37,570 nucleotides of DNA from Gnetum montanum (GCA_015680685.1 MNCI01002763.1:107588-145157), one strand, 5' to 3'. Positions 9,584-20,929 are shown, numbered from the stretch's first letter. Notes: generated by a model not told the origin, from the sequence alone. Program-made: numbers and translations.

Positions 9584-10777
9584 TTTGAACCTTTTATTTT
9601 TGAAAAACATTACTTCGCTGAAGAGTATATCCACTTATTTGAGTTAGCTTTGGCTCATGAAAATATTCAACATCAAGATCAAGCTTGTAAGTTGTTTGTA
9701 GCAAATTTATAGGATATGGCTTAGATTTGGTATTTAAACTTGTCAAGCAATAGTATCACAAGTTGGGATGATATAAAAAGTCTTTTCTTGACCTAGTTTG
9801 GTAATAAATTAGATCAACAACAACTATATTATGGGCTAATACAAGCTAAGAAAGGAGTTAAAGTGTCTATTAGAGACTTTGACATCAAGTTTCAGTGAAT
9901 TTCTGGACTCTTTCAAAGACAATATAGACCATCAAATGAAGTGATTAGAGATGCTTATCTTAAGGCTATTCATTCCAATATTTCAATTTGGTTGAGAAGA
10001 AATCCAAACTTGTTAACATTGAATGACTACTTTAGTGAGGCTATATAGATAGAAAAACAATTGAACTTGAATAATAGAGAAATTGTTACAACTCAAAAAA
10101 GAGAAGAGAAAATGATGATTCCTATGCAAGATTTTGTTGAACTTAAAGCATTATTGGGACCATCTCACATTAACATAGAGCAAGAGTTTGAAAGCAAAAA
10201 ATCTGGAAAAGGATAATTAATGAGAGACTTATCTAATAAAGTGATGAAACTAGAAAAAGCTTTGGCAAAGGCTAAAATCAAGGAGGAAAATAAAAGTAGA
10301 AACTATAAGCATCAAGATACTAAGTTAGTAGAGGATTAAGATGAAATCGATATTGTTATGTCAAGTTTCCTTGATATTGAATTAGATAATGAGTTATCTA
10401 GTGTTCACTACGTAAGCAAATCTTCTAACAATGGATCTAGGAATACCACTTATCTATCAAGTTCTGAATAGGATATATCCTTAGATGAAGAGTGTAATAA
10501 CAATGAGGAAAATGGATATAGTCGACGATTGAAAGAAAGGTTAACCACTTCCAAGCCTCCAAATGTCATTTCTAATCCATCTAATAAGAGGAAAGTTTTT
10601 GAACCAAGTAGGAGAGAAAAAAACAAAAGTAAAGAAGATCAAGTAGAGCAAAGTACTCAAAATCAAACTTTCAATAAATGGATGAAGAAACTAGGCTTTT
10701 ATGAAGATGGAAAATATGATTTAATTGAAGATCTTAAACATGTCAAAGCTAATATTAGCATATATCAATTGCTATAG
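9584..10777 (+). pseudogene. Element B gag
   Basis: This is a capsid-type gag. A retrotransposon gag core reads through stops from about 9584 (FEPFIFEKHYFAEEYIHL, then LALAHENIQHQDQ, then SWDDIKSLFLT and FGNKLDQQQLYYG, ending near 10010). A Lys/Glu-rich probable coiled coil follows (10190-10330), then an acidic Ser-rich segment and a basic linker (10529-10777, the longest open part, 82 codons). In-frame TAG/TAA codons replace expected Gln codons, for example near 9709, 9718 and 9794. A possible earlier start (ATG 9273, MTKQIDNLENF) lies in another frame. No zinc knuckle is seen. Confidence 0.72.
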
Positions 10778-10879
10778 ATAGGAGATCAACAAAGAAAGAC
10801 TTTAAAGCTTATTGAACTTTGAAGGAGAGTTGGAGAATCAAAGTTAAGCTATGTATCCAACATTGATAAGACAACAAAA

Positions 10880-11060
10880 ACTAGCTATGAATGTACTCTT
10901 GATAAGGAAGCTCCTCCTTTTCTTTGGACAATGAAATTAAGGGATGAATAACTGTATAATTGGTTGGTTAATTCTGAAGCTACATCTATTATTATGCCAT
11001 TGTCTATATGCAAAAAACCTGGTTTGATTTCTAAAAAATCCAATAAAAAGATTGGATAAG
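10880..11060 (+). pseudogene. Element B aspartic protease remnant
   Basis: The stretch EAPPFLWTMKLRDE, then NWLVNSEATSIIMPLSICKK, is a gypsy protease active-site region in which the usual D-S-G is N-S-E (codons at 10970-10978). Both changes are single G-to-A transitions. The protease is in the same frame as gag. The region after it is interrupted by stops and only the N-terminal half is convincing. Confidence 0.65.
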
Positions 11061-11399
11061 AGTAGAGTGAAAATTATGGATCAGCTATCCAATGTTTTAT
11101 TAGAAATTGCTTCTGAATCCTATATCAAAAGTAGAGTAACTATTAAAGTAGCAAATATACTAGATTCACAAAGTCTTTTATTGAGTAGAAGTTGAAGTAA
11201 GAATTTCCCTAGTTACATATCAAGAGATTATTCACATATGTGGCTACTTTGGAAAGGAGAGCTAAATCAAATATACATTTATAACAAGCCTTTGATGAAT
11301 GAAAACATTATCTCAAATGGAAAGAACAAGGTCATTGAAACAAGAGCTTTTCAAACCAAAATTTGCACACTTCAAGAAATTAATAATTTGAAAAAAGAC

Positions 11400-11825
11400 G
11401 AATCTCAAGATGAGAGCAAATGGAAACTATATGTTGATTGTTCTTGTAACTCAAAATGTGCAGGTGTTGGAATAGTTCTAGTAAAAAGTGATTTCCCAAA
11501 AGTATTCAAGGAAATTCATCTATTTTTCCCTTGTATGAATAACAAGGCCAAATATGAAGCTCTGAGTATTGGAATGAAAATAACATTGGAAAAAGGAATT
11601 AAGGTAACCACCATAAAGGGAGACTAAGGATTATTCTATGAATAGATTAAAGGTAATTGTGTGGTCAAAATCTCATTCTTGTGATCTTATAAACAACTTG
11701 TTTGCAAAATGTTGGATTAATTTCATTAGTACAAAATAGAACATATAGGTAGAGAAGCCAATTATATAGAAAATGATTTAGCAAAAGTAGCTTCAACATT
11801 AGATGTGAAAGAAAATAGAAAGTTA
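11400..11825 (+). pseudogene. Element B second (archaeal-like) RNase H domain, upstream of RT
   Basis: The pattern WKLYVDCSCNSKCAGVGIVL, NNKAKYEALSIGMK, TTIKGD and NDLAKVAS is a full RNase HI-type fold signature. Its four acidic residues are Asp at 11436, Glu at 11556, Asp at 11622 and Asp at 11775, all in one frame, at intervals of 40, 22 and 51 residues. The wording is that of the additional RNase H of plant Tat elements, not the RT-linked one, which is seen separately at 13020-13570. Here it lies between protease and RT. Stops follow the third Asp (11625) and occur twice more before the fourth. The four catalytic positions survive. Confidence 0.75.
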
Positions 11826-12189
11826 CAAAGGTGTAATGATTGAGAAAGAACATCAGCTAGATAACATAAAGCATTTATAAGTATTTGAAGATGATGATCA
11901 AGTACCTAGGATTATGAGAAATAAACAGGAATTGAAAAGTCAAATCATACCTAAAACAACATCAAGTTTTAAGATAAATTATATTTCCAAAAATGTGATT
12001 GATTATGAACATGAGTTTAGCAAAAATCGACTTATCAGAAAAGATATACAAAATCCAAATGATCAAGCTTATGAAGCAATGAATTTCAGATCTCCTAAGA
12101 TGTTAAATCACAAAGGAAAAAGATTCAGTTTTTAAGTAAAATTTATTGTTACTCCTGAAAAATAATTGGAAAATTTTGCTTGGCCTTAG

Positions 12190-13010
12190 GATGATCTTAA
12201 AAATTTTAGACTAGAGGTGATGACACATAAAATTCCTTTGATAGATGGTTGTAAGACAGTTAAACAAAAATAAAGGAAATTTAATCCATCATTTGAGCTA
12301 GCTATGGAAGTTGAGATTAAGAAGTTATTACAAGTCCAAATCATATATTCAGTCTGATATTCATCATGGATTGCTAACCTTATGCCAGTAAGGAAAAAGA
12401 ATGGCAATATAAGGCTTTGTATGGATTTCAAGAATTTGAATGAAGCCTCTAAAAAAGATAAATACCCACTTCCTAGAATTGATGAGATGTTGATCAAAGT
12501 ATCAGGTTGTCAAGTATATTCTTTTCTAGATGGTTTTTTAGGCTATAATTAAATCATAGTAGATAAGGGTGACAGATATAAAACATTATTTATCACCAAA
12601 TGGGAAACTTTCCCTTACCAAATAATAACATTTGGATTGTCAAATGGTTGAGCTAATTTTCATAGAGTAATGGATTCAGCTTTTAAAGGTTTAATAGGTG
12701 AGTTCATTGTGGTTTATTTGGATGATATCACTATATTTTCAAAAAGGAAGGAAGATCATATTGATCATCTTTAACAAGTTTTTAATAGATGTTATGAGTA
12801 TGGTATTTCATTAAATCCTAAGAAATATATCTTTCGGGTTAAACCAGGAAGTTTACTAGGCCATGTAATCTGTTAAGAAGGAATTGCAAAAGATGACTCC
12901 TGAATTCAAGCAGTATAGAATATCGAGCATACCATATGTAAAAAGTCTATTAGATCTTTCTTTGGGAAGATAAATTTCCTTAATAAATTTATCCCCAGAT
13001 TTACTAAAAT
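12190..13010 (+). pseudogene. Element B reverse transcriptase
   Basis: RT blocks read in one frame: ANLMPVRKKNGNIRLCMDFK, NEASKKDKYPLPRIDEM, YSFLDGFLGYN, ITFGLSNG, and the catalytic VVYLDDITIFSKR (YLDD at 12715-12726, intact). GSLLGHVI and the SIRSFFGKINFLNKFIPRF thumb/connection block follow. Stops lie where Gln or similar residues are expected (after GYN near 12550, after DHL near 12772, before EGI near 12874). The active site is preserved; the frame is closed by several nonsense codons. Confidence 0.85.
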
Positions 13011-13020
13011 TACTAAACCT

Positions 13021-13570
13021 TTGATGCATATGCTAAAGAAAGATGTCCTAGTAGAGAAATCACTAGAATCAAAGAGAGCCTTAGTAGAAATAAAAAAGGC
13101 TATTCAAAAAACTCCATACTTTGTAAAACCAAAATTGAAAGAAGACTTTTGGTTATATTCTTTTGCTTCAAATGATTTAGTTGTTGTTGTTTTAGCTAAA
13201 AAAGATGAAGGTCAAGATGAATAGATAAGATTCTTTGGGTATTAATTGAAAGGTTCAAAGCTAAATAATTCAAACTTAGAAAACTAGGCATTCACGGTTA
13301 TAAAGGCACTTTAGTATTTCAAATATTTTTTTGGAAAGCTCATTAGTTCATATTATGCTAATAGAGCTTGTAGTCAAACAATTCTTAGCTCAAAATGAAA
13401 TTGGATTGAAAAGAGGAAAGTGGCTCATAAAGCTTCAAGGTTTTAGATTTTCATTAGAAATATGCAAAACTAGTAAAGGAATAGGATTAGCTATGTTAAT
13501 GGCTAGAGAAGATGAAGTATGTGTACTTAAGATTCATGAGGGAAATTGGTACAATGAGATTCTAGAATTT
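13021..13570 (+). pseudogene. Element B RT-linked RNase H
   Basis: The RT frame continues through MLKKDVLVEKSLESKRAL and DFWLYSFASND into LKGSKLNNSNLEN and FTVIKAL, the degenerate RNase H found next to RT in Tat-type elements. Near 13345 the reading shifts to another frame, which carries LAQNEIGLKRGKWLIKLQGF, then AMLMAREDE, and runs on toward integrase. The expected second aspartate block reads YANRACSQ, with Asn in its place. Several stops (13222, 13243, 13286, 13312) break it. Confidence 0.65.
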
Positions 13571-13589
13571 CTTGATACATGAAAGGTTC

Positions 13590-14560
13590 CAAATAATTTA
13601 ACTGCAAGTCAAAAGAGAGCTTTCTTCAAAAAGGAAAATAAATTTATTATTAAAGATGGAAACTTATATAGAAAGGATTTTAAAGGGGTTTTGTTGGAAT
13701 GTGTTTGCTATGATCAAATCATTCTCATCTTAGAACAATTCCATGATCATTCTAATTTATTCTATGAATCTCCTAAGTTCACCATGCAAAATATACTTTG
13801 CTATAGTTTTTATTGGCCTAGTATGTATCAAGATATTAGTTTGAAAATTCAAAGATGTTATGAATGCAATATTCATGGACCAAATATCAAAAAGGCTAGA
13901 GCTCCCTTAAAATCAATAATTGTGGATAGACCATTTCAGCAATGGAGCTTAGATTTTATTGGCACAATTACTCCTTTGAGAGCTAGACATAAGTTTATTT
14001 TGACAACTATTCATTACCTTACCAAATGGTCCGAAGCAAAGGCCCTAAGAAAAAGTTTGGCATCAAACGTGAATAAGTTCTTGAAAGATCATATTCTAAG
14101 TCATTTTAGTCTACTTGAAGTGTTGGTATTTGATAATGGACCAACTTTTCAATCTGAAGAGTTTATAACATGGGCATTGGAGAAATCCATCTTTCTATTT
14201 TCTTCTTCAAATTATTATCCTCAAGGGAATGGCTTAGTTGAATCTACAAATAAAAAGCTTATTTCCTACATTAAAAAGTTGATGGATGGAAATCCAAGAA
14301 ATTGGATCGATTACTTACAATCTACATTATGGACTAATTGTATGAAATTTAAGAAGGCTATTGGAATGTTAGCATATAACTTAGTCTATGGTTTGCCCAC
14401 TAAAATTATTTTTAGTTCTATCCATTTCAACTTCTCTTTTAATGAGCAAGGAAGAAAACTTCTATCTTTATCAATTTTGTCACTATATTTTTGCACAGAA
14501 TCCGAGGCCAAACTTAAACTTGCTGAAAACTTAAATTTCCATATAATGTTTTGCATATAA
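13590..14560 (+). pseudogene. Element B integrase
   Basis: A long open stretch (13691-14560, 289 codons) holds a zinc-binding remnant (HDH, then CYEC at about 13856-13867) and a complete catalytic triad: D in WSLDFIGTI (residue 88), D in LVFDNGPTF (148) and E in GNGLVESTNKK (184). The spacing between the second and third is DD35E. Core homology ends at about LVYGLPTKI (near 14405). The last 50 codons do not resemble an integrase C-terminus, so the domain is probably truncated or frameshifted. This is the best-preserved gene of element B. Confidence 0.87.
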
Positions 14561-14564
14561 AACA

Positions 14565-15123
14565 TTATTTTGAATTGCTCACAACTTATATATATATATA
14601 TATATTAATATATGTATATAATATAGTAATGTATATGTATGTAACTATAATAATATTAGTATACATAGTAGTATGTAATAAAATTTAATATATATGTTTA
14701 GCAGTAACATATATATCCTATCCTATATGTATGCTTAGATGAGTTTATATAGTATAATGAAAACATATATACATTAGAGTACTAGTTTAAAAATATTTAA
14801 TTGAAAATGTTAGTTTAATTATTAAATTTATTTTACCCAAGTAATTATTACTTGTGACGAGTGTAAGTCAAAGTGATGGTTAGATAATTACATAGTGGTG
14901 AATTAATTTCAACAACCAAATAATGGAATTTAAATTAGCAATTGTAAGATGATGGAAATTCAATAAATTTTGGCTAAGTCGCAAAGTTGGTTAGTAGAAT
15001 TGGTGGGAATCTCAAACTTACCTTACACTATATAAGGATATGTGAATTGCTTGGAAATGCATCATTTTTCAATTCAAGGTTCAAGTGAGAAAGCAAGTAA
15101 GGTGTTTAAGTGTGAGGTAAAAA
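14565..15123 (+). other. AT-rich spacer after element B integrase, with TATA-like site
   Basis: Very AT-rich, with a (TA)n tract at about 14587-14605 and further TA-rich runs to 14770. A TATATAAG motif at 15029-15036 lies about 90 bases before the ATG of the open frame at 15124, so an internal promoter is possible but unproven. No coding region is recognised. Confidence 0.45.
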
Positions 15124-15618
15124 ATGGTTCTTGGGGATAGGGCAATAAGAAGGCCTTTAATCCCATATGTTACAGGATGTTATCCAAAGCATGTCTTAAG
15201 AGCCTATTGTAAGGCAACCACCCACAAAGCATCTAGTGAAAGTTATTTTCTACTTTGGCTTTTAGATGAGTTTAGATTTCTCATTGGTGGACTTTTTATA
15301 CATTCCAATGTTTGGGGCAGCTTCCATAAATGTGCCATCCAAGTTGAATACCAAGGAGAGTTAAGTAAGAATGATTCTTGTGGAGAGGCTTTCATGTCTC
15401 AAGACACAGAAGTAACTAGTTGGGGAGAACCTAAAAAATTAGAAGTCAAGGAGTTGGATGCAAAAGAAACAAAGACAGTTGTTGAAGACCAAGTTGAGGC
15501 TTCAACTAGACAAGAAGAGAAAAGAAGAAAATTCATCATAATTGAAATTACATATGAAAGTGTTCATGATATGAGAATCCATAAAAGAGTTACTTTACTA
15601 TTATTTTTCCACTTATAG
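15124..15618 (+). CDS. Unidentified 164-codon ORF in element B 3' region
   Basis: I do not recognise this protein. It opens with ATG (MVLGDRAIRRPLIPYV), has a hydrophobic stretch at residues 42-58 (YFLLWLLDEFRFLIGGL), then a charged segment rich in Glu, Lys and Thr (residues 103-140), and ends in a short hydrophobic tail (LLLFFHL). It has no stops for 164 codons although the neighbouring pol is riddled with them. It lies in sense orientation between integrase and the 3' LTR, where some Tat and Athila elements carry an extra or env-like gene. The single hydrophobic stretch is too weak to call it an envelope protein. A TATATAAG motif lies about 90 bases upstream. It could also be a chance frame in AT-rich DNA. 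Confidence 0.4.
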   Translation: MVLGDRAIRRPLIPYVTGCYPKHVLRAYCKATTHKASSESYFLLWLLDEFRFLIGGLFIHSNVWGSFHKCAIQVEYQGELSKNDSCGEAFMSQDTEVTSWGEPKKLEVKELDAKETKTVVEDQVEASTRQEEKRRKFIIIEITYESVHDMRIHKRVTLLLFFHL

Positions 15619-17203
15619 AATAGTTGTATGAGATTGTGTTTTTATAGCTTCCTAAGTTTTATTAGGAAAGAGGTTTTTATGTCATCAAACCTTAAGTTTG
15701 ATTAAAGTTTTCCTAGAAAAATATTTTTGTTTCTATGTTCAAAAAAAGGCTTCCAATAAAGTCTATGGTTCTCAGCTAAAGTGTAAAAAAGGATATATGA
15801 AATTTTGACACATTTCAACCAACTTATGGAGTATAATTTATAAATTAATGTTTGGGTTTTATTGAAATCCAAATGTTATTTGTGAATGCAAGATAGCATA
15901 CAAGTAGAAAAAGGCAAAAGTCCATTGGTGTTTAGTTACCTTCTCTATAAAATGGAAGTATATTCACATGTGAATGAACAAGTAGGGTGTTTACTTTCAC
16001 AATGGTGGAGCTTGGTTTTAATGTTGATTTCTCATTGTTATGAGTTAAAGTTTTTGAAAGAAGAAGAACAGTAATATTATAGTTACTTATTCAAGTGAAA
16101 TGGCTAAGTGGTAGACAACAAAGGTACCTGTAATCATTCACCTTTGTTTGAAGTTTTGAAAGATGAATATACCTTTTGAAAGTTGAAATATGGTGAATTT
16201 AGGAGATACTTTGGAACTTGCTAGTTTTAGTGAATGAGTAATATGAGCAATAAGAAAAATTTAACAAAGTTACAAAACATGGAATGTTGCTGAATTTTTC
16301 AAATTTCCATTATTTGTACAAGATTTTTAATTATACATTGTCCACTATGTAAGCTTTGGAAATTTAATGGTAAGGAAGTGCAGAGCTAACAAAATCCTTT
16401 CCAAATTCACAAATATTTGTTAAAATTCATGAGAGTATCATCTAGGATTTTCAAAACAAGCAACAAAAGCTCAGGCTATTACCAATAGAAATTGCATCTT
16501 GGATAAAAAGAAAAATCAAGGAGAACCATCAGAAGCAAAAGAAATAAGCGATGAATATTTAAACATGAATCAACATTTAAAATCCTAGACTTAGGTGTAG
16601 GGCACTATGAATCCATGAATGAGCCACAACACCCAGATGATATTTGTTCTAGGATTTAAAATAGTAGTAGAGACGACAACAAAACCCTACAATAGTGAAG
16701 AAGCTAAAAAATCTATCAATTTAGACTAGAATAATGAAGAAACTTGTGGCCTCTCTTGATTGGATCAAGCCAAAACCCAACAATGACACCTATAGCCCAG
16801 GGAGAGCCATTACCAATAGTAGTTATGGCAGTAATGTAGCAACAAAGGCAATGGTAGTGCAAGCTGTTAGACTCCACCGATGAAGGGCTAGACATCTATT
16901 TTTTCTTTGAGAAAATGGCATTAGGATTGAAGAAGGGCATAATAAATGGCAATTTTTCCTCGAAACGTGGGAAGAGGGCAACACAAAGCATGGTATCGAG
17001 GCCACAGGAGATAAACATACATTATAATGTTTACATGTTTTGTATAAACATGTTGATGGGCATGATAATAAGGCTATGAGGCCTTAATAATATTTTTTAA
17101 AAATTATATATATTTCAATACTTTAACGTTTGGTAGGCCTTATGGATTAGGAAAGAGAGTTATATGAACATATGGTAAATCTAACTTTATTTTTCTAAAT
17201 TTT
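15619..17203 (+). other. Element B 3' untranslated region and left part of 3' LTR
   Basis: No gene recognised; short ORFs (15886-16074 and 16823-17005 on the minus strand) have no family features. The start of B's 3' LTR must lie here, because the homology with the 5' LTR is already in progress at 17204. It cannot be placed, since the matching part of the 5' LTR lies beyond the left edge. Confidence 0.5.
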
Positions 17204-17858
17204 ATAGAAAATTATGATTAATTCTCCTTGATATTTGTAGTCTCTTATGAGACACTTGCCAACTTTGGCATATATTTCTCTAATTTTTGTAACTTCCTAT
17301 GGTGATCTCCATGATATTTGCTACCAAGAAAACACTTGGCAATTGTAGCTTAAATTTCTAATAACTTCATATGGAAGTTATAACTTCTAGGATAATTATA
17401 AATTAATATTCCTAGATATTTGTAATACCCATAACTTTTCATGATTATTGTAACTTCCCCAAGCTCACTATAAAAGGGCCTTCAAGGAGGTAGCTAAAAG
17501 GGGGAGGAGATTTTGGAAAAAGACAATTGAAGATTACTTGTAAGATGGCTTGCTAAATACATTAATTCAGCTACTTTGTTTTAATCCTATGACTTCATTC
17601 TCTCCCATTTTGGTTTTAGTTTCTTAGCTAATGGTTTAGATAGTATCATGCTTAGCATTTAATTTTGGGATTTGTCCTAGGTTGCTTTTATAGCTCTATT
17701 TTTGTGCAATATTAGACTTCTATTAACATTTTCCATAGAACAACTTATGTTGTTGAAAAGCCTCAAGAGCGATTTAATAGTAATGTCTTCACAAAATTGC
17801 TTATTTTGAGCATAAAGAATCTAGGAAATCTTTGGCATTTTGAGATGACTAAAATAGG
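17204..17858 (+). repeat. Element B 3' LTR, visible homologous part, truncated
   Basis: Matches 7724-8388 nearly collinearly, including the TATA box (17469-17476) and the segment CTTCAAGGAGGTAGCTAAAA (17481-17500). It preserves the uninterrupted target site of element A at 17204-17208. The match stops at about 17858 (ACTAAAATAGG), and element C LTR sequence begins a few bases later. The distal LTR (equivalent of 8389-9221) is missing. Confidence 0.8.
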
Positions 17859-17861
17859 AAG

Positions 17862-17999
17862 AAAATGATCATACAACCCCTTGCTTCATAGTTAATACTA
17901 TAAGCAAACTTAGGAACTAGGTCCATGGAATTTGATCAGATCACTAGTGAACACTTGTGATTCATATGGTTGGACATAGGAGATACACTCTACTCATCC
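17862..17999 (+). repeat. Element C 5' LTR remnant, 3' terminal 138 bp
   Basis: By eye about 80% identical to 35941-36078, the end of the complete LTR at 35188-36078. It ends CTCATCC instead of CTCATCA and is followed one base later by a PBS, so it is the end of a 5' LTR. The rest of this LTR is absent and the sequence abuts element B's 3' LTR directly, which points to deletion or illegitimate recombination, not a clean insertion. Confidence 0.72.
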
Positions 18000-18000
18000 T

Positions 18001-18018
18001 TGATATCATTGTCAGGGA
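18001..18018 (+). promoter_or_regulatory. Element C primer-binding site, decayed
   Basis: TGATATCATTGTCAGGGA differs from the tRNA-Asp-complementary form TGGCGCCGTTGCCGGGGA only by C-to-T or G-to-A changes. It lies one base after the LTR end, as in element A. Confidence 0.7.
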
Positions 18019-18179
18019 CCTTTAGTTAGCTAAGTATGGTAATTAGTATTAGACTAATAAATTATACAAAGACATTGTAAAGATTACATAACAACAACTA
18101 TCATTCAATACGGGAATAATTAAAGAAGTAAAATATCAAAGGCATACTATTTTTTATATATAACTAATATGATGTCTTC

Positions 18180-20540
18180 TTGCATGGATGAATCTCCATC
18201 ACACACAGGAGAATTCAATTAGCAATAGGCAGTACCAAAGAAGCTCCAACAACTTAGAGTTATCTATGCCCATCCAAATCCTTATAACCCAAATTTCACT
18301 TTCATCCTACATCAAGATGAACAAATGCATTGGAGGAACATGGAAGGCAACATTGTGTTGCCTCCCGATTGATCTATTTCCACCATGTTAATGGTTAATC
18401 TCATTAGAATTGGATGTGCTATATAGAACTCAAAATATAAAGTCAAAAACTACACTTAAAGGGACTATTGGGCTACCCATGTCTAGTGTAAGCAAGATCA
18501 ACATATAAAGGCATGATATAAGGCCTCTAAGGGTAAGAGGATATCAACACAATTAGCCTTGCAATAGCACAAAGGGGGCAAGGATTTCTTTTTAGGTCAT
18601 TCCCAATATATAGATTCTCCTTTTTTCTTTGATGAGGAGACCCTTCACTAATAGTTATAGTCAACTTTAAAAAACCTTGGTGATGGGAAGATAGGATTAC
18701 AAGATCAAAGGGCCTCAAAGAATAGAAATCCTAGCCATTCATCTAAGGGTAAAGATAATGATCTAAAGAAAGACAAGGAAAAGCAAAAGGATTTGGGTAG
18801 GGACCAAAGAAGAGAAACTAGCAGGCATCGTTCTTATAGTTCTCCTTCTTTACCCTCATCATCTTCCTCATCATCAAAGTCTAAGAAGAGGAGCCAAGGC
18901 CAAGAAAAAATGAGGAATAGTTTAGATTGGGATGAATATGAACAATAGGATAGATGTGAATGAAGATCCTATTAAGATGATCAAGATCGGAGGTAAAGAC
19001 AACCACAAGGGAGAGAAGCATGTCATTTGGAGCGAAGGCACAACAGAATTCATCATAGGTGTTATGGCCATGAAAGGGTTAACCATGGATGACATGACTA
19101 TGATCAGCATCTGCTAGCTATTAGAAACATGCTTAATCTTTTAGAGGTAGTGAGAATTTCTACATTACATTAAAAAGATAGTAGGATTAAAAGGTTGGAT
19201 ATGAACAATATCTCCAGGTTTTCAGGGGGATATAATGTAGATGCTCAAATTCACCTCCAAGCCTTTCATGATGCTTGTGCCTTATCAAACATAGGGAATG
19301 AATGGAAGAAGCTTAAATTATTCCCAGTGATACTCATGAAAGAAGTAGAATGTTGGTATCGATCCTTGAAATTGGAATCCAATCGTCGATGGAGTACCAT
19401 GTTGGAACTCTCAATGACAAATACCAAGTGTACTCTAGAGTGTCTAACTTGCAGAGGCAGATCCAAGGATGGAAATAGAAAAATCATGAGTCCCTAGATG
19501 TAGCCCTAGGTAGGTACTATTCTTTGTTGCACTAATGCTCAGGCCATGGATACTCCTAGAAGGAACAAATTTTCCATATTGTAGATTGAATTCAAAATAA
19601 GACTAGAAAAATCATAGGATCTATACCCAAGGAAGACTCTCTAAAATGCAAGTCCACAAAATTCAAACGTTGATAGAATAGGTGACTAAAGAAGAAGAGG
19701 AGTTAAAAAATGTAAAAGTACATAGGAGTATAATAGGAACCTTCCATTCAAAAAAGTAAGGTACATTTCTATAACTTTGAGAGGGAAGCACCTCTTCATG
19801 AAGTGGTGCAAAGGAAGACCTTTCTGATACAAACATTTGTCACTAAGATATTAGCTAAGGTGGATAAAATGTGGGACTCTTGAGATGAGAACTTCCAAAT
19901 AGCTTTGAAAATCATAGAAGACATAATGGACCAAGCGAGTAGTGGTCAAGATAGAAGGAAAGACAAGGATACACAAAAGGGTTACCATCAAATAAAGGGT
20001 AAGGTTGTAGTGATCAAGGAGGTTGTAGAGTCTAAAAAAACAATGAAGGATGTGACATTTATCACTATTAACATCCCAAGGCATGTTCCCTATAGTGTCA
20101 CATCTACAAGAATCTGGGGTGTATGATCTAAATTCAAAATTGGCAAGATAGCAAGCACCCAAGTGATTACTTTATCCACAAGGCAACTATAAGTAGTAGT
20201 TTCACCAACTAATATATTATTTGAGTGGAGCACCTCCTCAACCTTAGGAGCAATACCAGCAATGGCAACATCCATAATCATGGGGGATGCCACCACTATA
20301 GCAATAGTATCATTATAGGTTGCCAAATGGTTATGGATACTATGTCCAATAGCCTATAACCCCTTGTGACTTATCTAGCCACAATTCCTTCTCTCATTAC
20401 TACCACCCTCTAAAATATTATAAAGAACCTTCTCCATGGATGGAGTCTCCTTTTTCTTTCCATCCTTTGTATCTTTTAGCAACTCCTACACCACCAGCTA
20501 CCATACCCTTGCCAACTCTTACAAGACTTGAAACCTACCT
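18180..20540 (+). pseudogene. Element C gag
   Basis: This is a decayed Athila gag read across frames. Near the start, a frame reading NPNFTFILHQDEQMHWRN (about 18280-18335) matches A's 6600-6650 region. A Ser-rich segment follows (about 18840-18880). The gag core is the open frame 19195-19497 (DMNNISRFSGGYN, then LQAFHDACALSNIGNEWKK, then LFPVILMKEVECWY), where the first half of the A/D core is clear. The charged region and a Pro-rich tail continue to about 20540. Many stops and frame changes occur. The ATG at 18180 (MMSSCMDESPSH) is the likely original start. Confidence 0.72.
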
Positions 20541-20907
20541 CCTCTTAGAAAGAGCAATATCAAATTAGAGTTGACAAATCAGTCCATCATTATTCCTTTA
20601 GGGCTAGTGGAGAACATTGTGACCACTATTTTTGAATGATCATATCCTGTAGATTTCCTTGTAATTCATGTGGATAATTGTAAGGGGGACTTTTCTATCA
20701 TTATGGAAAGGGCATGGTTGAGCACTATAGATGAAAAGATGAGGATTTGAGACATTTCCTTGAAAATATTCAAAGAAAATGAATTTGGCAAGATAGAGAA
20801 AAAGAACATTCCATTCATCACATATAGCAACATAGGGTGCCCTTCTGTGTAGAGAATATGAATAGTAAAAGGTACATCTATCTAAGCATGTAATTAGTAT
20901 GCCTAAT
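20541..20907 (+). pseudogene. Element C protease remnant lacking its active site
   Basis: The gag Pro-rich tail passes straight into the part of the protease that lies downstream of the active site: sequence matching A's LPPLKKRNI and ADQSI block, then the equivalent of PIIMGRVWLSTIDA (here IIMERAWLSTIDEK near 20700-20740). No D-S-G segment is found between 20460 and 20560. The catalytic half has been deleted. The remnant ends at a breakpoint near 20907. Confidence 0.6.
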
Positions 20908-20929
20908 GAGTCATGTTTTGACTGGCTCT

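Larger units (their letters stand above)
7724..17858 (+). mobile_element. Element B: Tat-like Ty3/gypsy retrotransposon, both LTRs truncated
   Basis: Plus-strand order: partial 5' LTR, gag (about 9584-10777), protease (near 10970), an extra RNase H (11400-11825), RT (12190-13010), RT-linked RNase H (13020-13570), integrase (13590-14430), a long 3' region with one extra ORF (15124-15618), then a partial 3' LTR ending at 17858. The second RNase H is a Tat-lineage trait. Decay is heavy: gag and protease lie in one frame, the extra RNase H in a second, RT in a third, and integrase returns to the first. Element A interrupted its 5' LTR. The 3' LTR is cut by the element C junction. Confidence 0.8.
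17862..20907 (+). mobile_element. Element C: truncated Athila-like element
   Basis: LTR end, PBS, gag and part of the protease are collinear with elements A and D, but there is no RT, RNase H or integrase. Homology to A's pol stops at about 20907 (equivalent of A's 3680 region), and LTR-like sequence of element D begins soon after. The matching 3' LTR may be 35188-36078. That would make element D and the following region lie within it, but no target duplication supports this. Confidence 0.65.
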
